Program-made: the position numbers and the translations under genes
Shown here: positions 4,774-9,551 of the stretch, in pieces
How positions within the stretch are numbered: position 1 is the stretch's first letter
Layout of the letters: each line of letters begins with the position of its first letter
NCBI GenBank assembly: GCA_947175975.1
Contig: CAMWOX010000051.1
Coordinates: 1 to 9,551, forward strand
Source: an uncultured Ruminococcus sp.
Lineage (GTDB): Bacteria; Bacillota; Clostridia; Oscillospirales; Ruminococcaceae
DNA length: 9,551 nt
Reading direction: 5' to 3'
The notes under the pieces: generated by a model
The model's database searches: none
The model's input: the letters and a program-made list of their open reading frames with translations, nothing else
Told to the model about the DNA's origin: nothing

Positions 4774-7116
4774 TTAATCTTCAGCTCCTACACCATACTT
4801 TGCCGCATAGATTAAAATTTCAGCGGCATCATTTGCATTGATTTTTCCATCCTGGTTATAATCTGCAAGATTCAGCCAGTCCGCATCCTGCTCCAGTATT
4901 TCTCCTGTGTTCCACATCGCAGCATACAACAGAACAGCAGAGGCATCTTTTGCGTTGATCACGCCATCTGCATTCACATCCCCAAGCATAGCATCCTGTA
5001 AATAAATCACATAATCCGTATCCTGCATACCATCCTGTGAAACATGCAGTGTTAATTTATACTGATCTGTAATATCAAACTCTGTTTTCATTCCTGAGAA
5101 CAATTCCAGTTCTCCACAAGTAACAGTTCCGGTTGTCATCGGCAGCAGACTGATCTGATCCACATTCACAGCAGTATCACAATGAACCGCATACTGATGC
5201 TGCCCTTGCGGTTCAAATTGCAGATAGGACACATAACCATCCTGAATATACAGGACACTTGACAGCATGGCTTCCTGCACATGATATGTTTTTTCACAGA
5301 CAGGATAAGTTTCTTCTTCTGTTGCCGCATAAGCCGAAATGGTAATATCTTCATCCGGCATTTCAAATGGCCCTGTATAGAGCATATATTCACTGCCATT
5401 CATACTATAATAAATATCGCCACGTTCCGGACTGATCAGGGAAATTCTCTCTCCGACCGGGAGAGAATCGCTCTGCTCGGAGAAAAGAATCACACCTGCA
5501 TCCTGTGTAAGCGCTCTCAGACAGATATTCCCCAGCAGCGTATAGGACGAAATCTGCGTTCCATCCTCCATTGTATAACTGCTGACAATCGGCTCTTCCT
5601 CGTAAATATCATGCCAGATTCTGCCGTTTGCACTGTAAAAACTCTCTCCTGGATTGAAATCTCGGAGAATCATTTCTTCTGAAAGCATATTCTCACTGAT
5701 CGTCACAGCACCATTGGGCATTGTAACAGTATTTTTTGTATATGCTTCACAAGCAATGTGCTGACCGGAGCTACCGGAATATCTGACAACAACAGCGAAT
5801 TTTTCACCTGCATACAGTTGGATCGGTGTCATCAGATCGACCACATGATAACCTGCTGTGGACATGACACCGGTTGTGGCAGGGGATGCCGTTCCGGAAG
5901 ACGGATTTGTATCTTTTACCAGATTTCGGTATACATGAATCGTGTATTTTTCTCCCGGCATTGGTGTGCAGAGCATGACGGATGTCAGATAAGTATCTTT
6001 CTCTGCTGTAAAAATATTTGAGATATAATCCACTCTGTCTGTCTGACCAACAGAGAACGCCGTCCAGTAGCCGTAATCATCATGTTGATAGATCTGATCA
6101 TGTCTCTGCAAGGATTCTGTTTCCAGATAATAAAATTCCGCCATACTAGGATCAACATAGGAAATCCAGAAATAGCCGTAGTCATTGCCCCAGTCCGGAC
6201 CCCAGCTGTTCTTGACAAGCCATGCGCCGTCCATGCCCGGATTTGTATTAAAATTCTCAGCAGAATAAGCATCATCCCATCCTACAATCGTAACAGCATG
6301 ATAATTTCCGCCTGTTTTTTCTCCCTGGTCGAAATAATACCCATAAGTCCCCGGATAGTAGCACGAAGTCTTGTTATAATAACTCATCGAAACAGCATGT
6401 CCCTGATAGACAGCCTGTTTGACAGCCTGGAGCTGATCCATGAACGTATCACCGCCCACATGATATGTCAGAACACTGGCATCTGAAACGTGAAACTCTG
6501 CTGTTTCTTTCCAGTCATTCCAAACGGCTTCCGGATCAAGTACAGATTCATCACCGAATGGAAACAGTGACTCCGATACAGGGCCAAGCCATCCTGTGAG
6601 CATCGGACTGACCATATAGAAATTGCCACCCTGCTGAAACACATCTCCCATGTCACCACTCTGTATCGGAAATCCGAATTTCTGTGAATATGTATAATAA
6701 GCAAGATGCCACTCAGAGAGATTAATCCAGGGATATTTTTTAATCAGATCTGTCTCGATAGAGCAGATTGCGGCAAAACTCCAGCAAGTACCTGTATTTT
6801 TCTGATTTTTCACGGAACTGACAAGCCCAAGCTGACGCAGGTCAAAATATTCCGGCAGTGTTTCTACGACTTCTGCGGCACTGGATTCATTAGCAGCAGA
6901 TAATCTGCCGAAAGCCGCTGCGTTTTCATATTCCATATAATTAGAAAACTGTCCAAGATGCAGATTCGCACCTCTCTCAGACTCTTCTGTCAATTCCTCG
7001 GAAATTTCTTCCGGTTCTTCTGCATATGTGATCCAAGAATCCTGTTTTAATTCCGACAATCCTGATGCTACGAATATACTGCATAGCATACAGGCTAATA
7101 TCTTTTTTATCCACAA
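4774..7116 (-). CDS. Secreted papain-family (C1A) cysteine protease with lectin-like domain and dockerin
   Basis: A large modular extracellular protease, about 780 residues (numbering from the upstream TTG at 7122). An N-terminal signal sequence (1 to about 34, likely cleaved after ITYA) and a short acidic stretch lead to a C1A domain of about 90-330. The catalytic set is complete: Gln107 for the oxyanion hole, Cys113 in GTCWSF, His275 in NYHAVTIVGWD and Asn305 in KNSWG. A lectin-like beta domain often found after clostridial C1 peptidases covers about 343-540. A CHB_HEX_C-like segment (about 547-616) and a cadherin-like beta sandwich (about 620-710) follow. Two calcium-binding dockerin repeats close the protein (DVNADGVINAKDA at 715-727, DYNQDGKINANDA at 754-766), which would dock it on a cohesin scaffold at the cell surface. 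I chose the TTG at 7116 because the ribosome binding site is 9 bp away; the TTG at 7122 is only 3 bp away. Confidence 0.94.
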   Translation of the reverse strand: MWIKKILACMLCSIFVASGLSELKQDSWITYAEEPEEISEELTEESERGANLHLGQFSNYMEYENAAAFGRLSAANESSAAEVVETLPEYFDLRQLGLVSSVKNQKNTGTCWSFAAICSIETDLIKKYPWINLSEWHLAYYTYSQKFGFPIQSGDMGDVFQQGGNFYMVSPMLTGWLGPVSESLFPFGDESVLDPEAVWNDWKETAEFHVSDASVLTYHVGGDTFMDQLQAVKQAVYQGHAVSMSYYNKTSCYYPGTYGYYFDQGEKTGGNYHAVTIVGWDDAYSAENFNTNPGMDGAWLVKNSWGPDWGNDYGYFWISYVDPSMAEFYYLETESLQRHDQIYQHDDYGYWTAFSVGQTDRVDYISNIFTAEKDTYLTSVMLCTPMPGEKYTIHVYRNLVKDTNPSSGTASPATTGVMSTAGYHVVDLMTPIQLYAGEKFAVVVRYSGSSGQHIACEAYTKNTVTMPNGAVTISENMLSEEMILRDFNPGESFYSANGRIWHDIYEEEPIVSSYTMEDGTQISSYTLLGNICLRALTQDAGVILFSEQSDSLPVGERISLISPERGDIYYSMNGSEYMLYTGPFEMPDEDITISAYAATEEETYPVCEKTYHVQEAMLSSVLYIQDGYVSYLQFEPQGQHQYAVHCDTAVNVDQISLLPMTTGTVTCGELELFSGMKTEFDITDQYKLTLHVSQDGMQDTDYVIYLQDAMLGDVNADGVINAKDASAVLLYAAMWNTGEILEQDADWLNLADYNQDGKINANDAAEILIYAAKYGVGAED

Positions 7117-8042
7117 GCGCAAACACCCTCCAGACCTTCAAAATTACATTCCTGTGTCTGACAAGCCTGCACAAAACTGAAATCCTGTTTTAATAATTCT
7201 GCGCAGGTATTTGCAGATACCTGATTTTCAAAAATACCGAACACTGCCGAGCCGCTGCCTGTCATCACGGCACATTCTGCACCATGCTGTAAGAGCATCT
7301 GTTTTGCACGGATGACATCCTCACAGGATATGGCAGACTCAAACAGATTTGCACAGCTCCGGCATAGCAGATTCCGATCCTGCTTTTCAACTGCTTGCAG
7401 CATCTGTCTTGTATCCGGATGTACTGGATTCACAAGCCTGTCAACTGCACGATAAGCCTCCGGTGTAGAGATACTTTCATTGCCTTTGACAATCACCAGC
7501 GGCAAAGCATTCCAGGGCTTTAATCTTGTTAATTTTTCCCCGATTCCCTCCGCAAATGCTGTCCCGCCCAACAGGAAGAACGGCACATCTGCGCCAAGCT
7601 GTACACCCAGTTCTCTTAATTCCTGATTGGTATATCCTGTATGCAATAACTGATTCAGTCCGTAGAGTACGCCAGCGGCATCGGCACTCCCTCCGCCCAT
7701 ACCTGCCCCAGACGGGATATATTTCTCTAAATGGATTTTGACCAATGCCTTTTTGCCGGAATGCTGTAAAAATAATTCAGCGGCTTGATATGCCAGATTT
7801 CTTTCATCGCAGGGAATGCCCGGCGTGTCACAGAACAGGAAAATTTTATGATCACCCCATAATTCTTCCATAAGTTTCCTGGCATCGCCGTTCACCTCTG
7901 TTTCAAGATCCGCCACAGACAAGCTCACTATATCATATACAGAAACGAGCTGAAAAATACTTTCCAATGTATGATAATTATTCTCCGTGATACCTGTGAC
8001 ATCCAGAGAAAGATTGATCTTCGCACAGCATTTGATTTTCAT
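7107..8042 (-). CDS. ispE: 4-diphosphocytidyl-2-C-methyl-D-erythritol kinase
   Basis: IspE is the GHMP-fold ATP-dependent kinase of the methylerythritol phosphate route to isoprenoids; it phosphorylates the 2-hydroxyl of CDP-methylerythritol. The substrate-side CAKINLSLDV start (K8, N10), the glycine-rich ATP loop PSGAGMGGGSADAA (110-123), the catalytic Asp in ADVPFFLLGG (D152) and the MTGSGSAVFG motif (260-269) are all present. At 311 residues it is longer than the usual 280-290; the extra length lies near residues 45-72 and in a Cys-containing C-terminal tail after about 295. The start overlaps the aminotransferase stop as ATGA, so the two are translationally coupled. The last codons contain the ribosome binding site and the TTG start of the protease gene. 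Isoprenoid output feeds undecaprenyl phosphate, the lipid used by MraY two genes on. Confidence 0.97.
   Translation of the reverse strand: MKIKCCAKINLSLDVTGITENNYHTLESIFQLVSVYDIVSLSVADLETEVNGDARKLMEELWGDHKIFLFCDTPGIPCDERNLAYQAAELFLQHSGKKALVKIHLEKYIPSGAGMGGGSADAAGVLYGLNQLLHTGYTNQELRELGVQLGADVPFFLLGGTAFAEGIGEKLTRLKPWNALPLVIVKGNESISTPEAYRAVDRLVNPVHPDTRQMLQAVEKQDRNLLCRSCANLFESAISCEDVIRAKQMLLQHGAECAVMTGSGSAVFGIFENQVSANTCAELLKQDFSFVQACQTQECNFEGLEGVCACG
7126..7131 (-). promoter_or_regulatory. Ribosome binding site of the protease gene, inside the end of ispE
   Basis: GGAGGG on the minus strand is written within the Glu-Gly codons near the end of ispE. It is 9 bp before the TTG at 7114-7116 and 3 bp before the TTG at 7120-7122, so spacing favours the former start. 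No ATG is available at a suitable distance. Confidence 0.65.
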
Positions 8043-9208
8043 TTTCTGTGCCTTTCCAGAAACTCTGTGATTTTGCTGACAGCCTGCATCAGATGCTTCA
8101 AGGAATATGCATAGGACACTCTCACAAAGCCTTCCCCGCTTTCACCGAATGCATTGCCAGGCACGACAGCTACTTTTTCTTCTTCCAATAATTTTTCACA
8201 GAACTCTTCACTGCTCATGCCGGTACACTGAATACTTGGAAATACATAGAATGCACCCTCCGGAGAAAAACAGGTCATGCCGATTCTGTTGAATGCTTCT
8301 ACTAAGTACCGCCTGCGGATATTATATTCTTTTATCATCTGTTCCACTTCATGTTCACAGGATTCCAATGCTGTAATTGCAGCATACTGGCTGACAGTTG
8401 GTGAACTCATGATGATATACTGATGAATCTTCAAAAGCTGCTGTGTAACCGGAGCTGGCGCACACAAATAACCCAATCTCCACCCGGTCATTGCAAATGC
8501 TTTGGAAAATCCGTTTACTAAGATCGTCCGTTCCTGCATACCATCCAGTTCTGCAATAGAACAGTGTTTTCTTCCATAAGTCATTTCAGAATAAATCTCA
8601 TCTGACAATATCATAATATCTGTTTCTCTGAGAACTTCTGCGACTGCTTCCAGATCTTCTCTTGTCATGATCGCCCCTGTGGGATTATTCGGGAACGGCA
8701 GAATCAATAATTTTGTCTTGTCTGTGATCTTTTCCCGGAGTTCCTGTGCAGTTAATTTAAACTGATTCTCTTCTTTGGTTGCAATCGGCACAGGAATACC
8801 ACTCGCCATCTCGACAATCGGTGCATAACAGACAAAACTCGGTTCTACGACCAATACTTCATCACCAGGATTCACCAACCCACGGATTGCAATATCAATT
8901 GCTTCTGATCCGCCCACTGTAATAATAATCTCATGTTCCGGATCATAGTTTACATGTATTTTCTGATTCAGATAGTTTGCTATGGATTCCCGGAGCTGTA
9001 TCATGCCGGAATTTGCAGTATAGACAATCTTACGGCGTTCCAGGACATCAATGGCTTCTTTCCGGATGCTCCATGGTGTAGAAAAATCTGGTTCACCGAC
9101 ACCTAGACTGATCACACCGTCCATCGTAGCAGCCAGATCAAAGAATTTCCGAATGCCGGATGGTTTCATATTCTGGACACGTTTTGATAGAATCGATTCA
9201 TAATCCAT
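8039..9208 (-). CDS. Class I PLP-dependent aminotransferase (aspartate aminotransferase-like)
   Basis: A fold-type I aminotransferase of 389 residues, the usual length for subgroup I-gamma enzymes of the AspC/PatA kind. The key residues are present: N175 in FPNNPTG, D203 and Y206 in LSDEIYS, the PLP lysine K236 in NGFSKAFAMTGWRLGY with R244, and R363 in FVRVSYA, which binds the substrate alpha-carboxylate. It moves amino groups between an amino acid and a 2-oxo acid in the cytoplasm. Substrate preference cannot be settled: aspartate aminotransferase and N-acetyl-LL-diaminopimelate aminotransferase are both possible, and the latter would fit cell-wall neighbours. It follows the Lrp/AsnC-type gene with a one-base TAATG overlap, an arrangement I know from many clostridia, so the regulator probably senses an amino acid linked to this step. 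A ribosome binding site AAAGGAG lies 12 bp before the ATG. Confidence 0.94.
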   Translation of the reverse strand: MDYESILSKRVQNMKPSGIRKFFDLAATMDGVISLGVGEPDFSTPWSIRKEAIDVLERRKIVYTANSGMIQLRESIANYLNQKIHVNYDPEHEIIITVGGSEAIDIAIRGLVNPGDEVLVVEPSFVCYAPIVEMASGIPVPIATKEENQFKLTAQELREKITDKTKLLILPFPNNPTGAIMTREDLEAVAEVLRETDIMILSDEIYSEMTYGRKHCSIAELDGMQERTILVNGFSKAFAMTGWRLGYLCAPAPVTQQLLKIHQYIIMSSPTVSQYAAITALESCEHEVEQMIKEYNIRRRYLVEAFNRIGMTCFSPEGAFYVFPSIQCTGMSSEEFCEKLLEEEKVAVVPGNAFGESGEGFVRVSYAYSLKHLMQAVSKITEFLERHRK

Positions 9209-9551
9209 TACCAGATCAGACTCCTTTCGTCCTGTTCTTCATCCTCAATCAGAATGCCTTTTTCTTTATAGCGTTTCAGCACAAAATGCGTTGCTGTGGC
9301 AAGGACACCCTCCATGGCAGATAATCTCTGTGAGACAAACATAGCCACATCTTTCAGGCTTTCTCCCTTGACGGTCAATGCCAGATCATACATACCAGAC
9401 ATCAGCGAAACACTCTCGACTTCATCATACATCATGATTGTTTTTGCAATATCATCAAAGCCACAGTCACGTTTGGGTGTCACACGCAGTTCAATCAATG
9501 CTTCCACTTCTGTACTTTTTGTCAGTTCTTCGTTCACGATTGCAGTATAAC
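9208..9551 (-). CDS. Lrp/AsnC-type transcriptional regulator, partial (5' end outside window)
   Basis: The visible part is the ligand-binding RAM (AsnC effector) domain: a VEALIELRVTP strand, the helix GFDDIAKTI, the VESVSLMSGMYDLALTVKG hairpin region, and a C-terminal ATATHFVLKRYKEKG end. Lrp/AsnC proteins bind amino acids with this domain and use an N-terminal winged helix to bind DNA. A GTG at 9535-9537 could be read as a start, but the frame is open to the window edge and the residues just upstream (Tyr-Thr-Ala-Ile-Val-Asn) match the usual link between the winged helix and the RAM domain. The gene therefore almost certainly continues beyond 9551, with roughly 50-60 residues missing. Its stop overlaps the aminotransferase start as TAATG. 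It heads the minus-strand unit and may control it; the promoter is not in the window. Confidence 0.9.
   Translation of the reverse strand, partial: YTAIVNEELTKSTEVEALIELRVTPKRDCGFDDIAKTIMMYDEVESVSLMSGMYDLALTVKGESLKDVAMFVSQRLSAMEGVLATATHFVLKRYKEKGILIEDEEQDERSLIW

Noticed and set aside
5281..5682. Open frame of 133 codons on the plus strand, and similar frames at 6082-6486
   Set aside because: Both are shadows of the protease gene, with no ribosome binding site and compositions rich in Cys, His and Ile.
9208..9537. Stand-alone RAM-domain protein starting at GTG 9537
   Set aside because: The frame continues to the window edge and the upstream residues fit the normal linker of a full Lrp/AsnC regulator, so a truncated gene is the better reading.
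1..9551. Defence system, CRISPR array, transposon, phage or tRNA genes
   Set aside because: No repeats with spacers, no transposase or integrase motifs, no cloverleaf sequence and no effector domains were found; gene content is mainly housekeeping.

Overview
The window looks like the chromosome of a low-to-medium GC, cellulosome-type Firmicute of the Ruminococcus/Oscillospiraceae kind. The support is indirect: clostridial-style gene content, strong AGGAGG-like ribosome binding sites, consensus sigma-A promoters, a class B penicillin-binding protein, and a secreted cysteine protease ending in a two-repeat dockerin. The genus is an inference. Ten protein genes fill almost all of the sequence. 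There is no stretch over 300 bases without a gene, and I see no tRNA, rRNA, CRISPR, insertion sequence, phage or defence module.

Left part (1-1113): a two-gene minus-strand unit encodes a 4-oxalocrotonate tautomerase-family protein and then the Maf house-cleaning nucleotide pyrophosphatase. It is driven by a clear promoter in the 187-bp divergent intergenic region (927-1113). A second strong minus-strand promoter overlaps the maf stop codon and fires out of the left edge.

Middle left (1114-3785): a plus-strand unit runs dtd (D-aminoacyl-tRNA deacylase), a 191-residue protein I do not recognise, then a class B penicillin-binding protein. A strong hairpin with a T-tract sits directly before the penicillin-binding protein gene and contains its ribosome binding site. 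The plus-strand unit ends at an intrinsic terminator that lies inside the opposing mraY gene.

Right part (3754-9551): a long minus-strand unit reads, in transcription order, an Lrp/AsnC-type regulator (cut by the window edge), a class I aminotransferase, ispE, a dockerin-bearing papain-family protease, and mraY. The first junctions are translationally coupled (TAATG, ATGA, and a protease start inside the end of ispE), so this is very probably one operon with its promoter outside the window. It combines amino-acid sensing and metabolism, isoprenoid precursor synthesis (the lipid carrier used by MraY is isoprenoid) and lipid I formation. It converges by 32 bp on the penicillin-binding protein, so two peptidoglycan genes end tail to tail.

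Most of this is housekeeping. No clearly new multi-gene system is visible. The points most worth a second look are the hairpin that buries the penicillin-binding protein ribosome binding site, the altered KTG motif of that protein, the terminator embedded antisense in mraY, the unrecognised 191-residue protein, and the dockerin protease inside a housekeeping operon.
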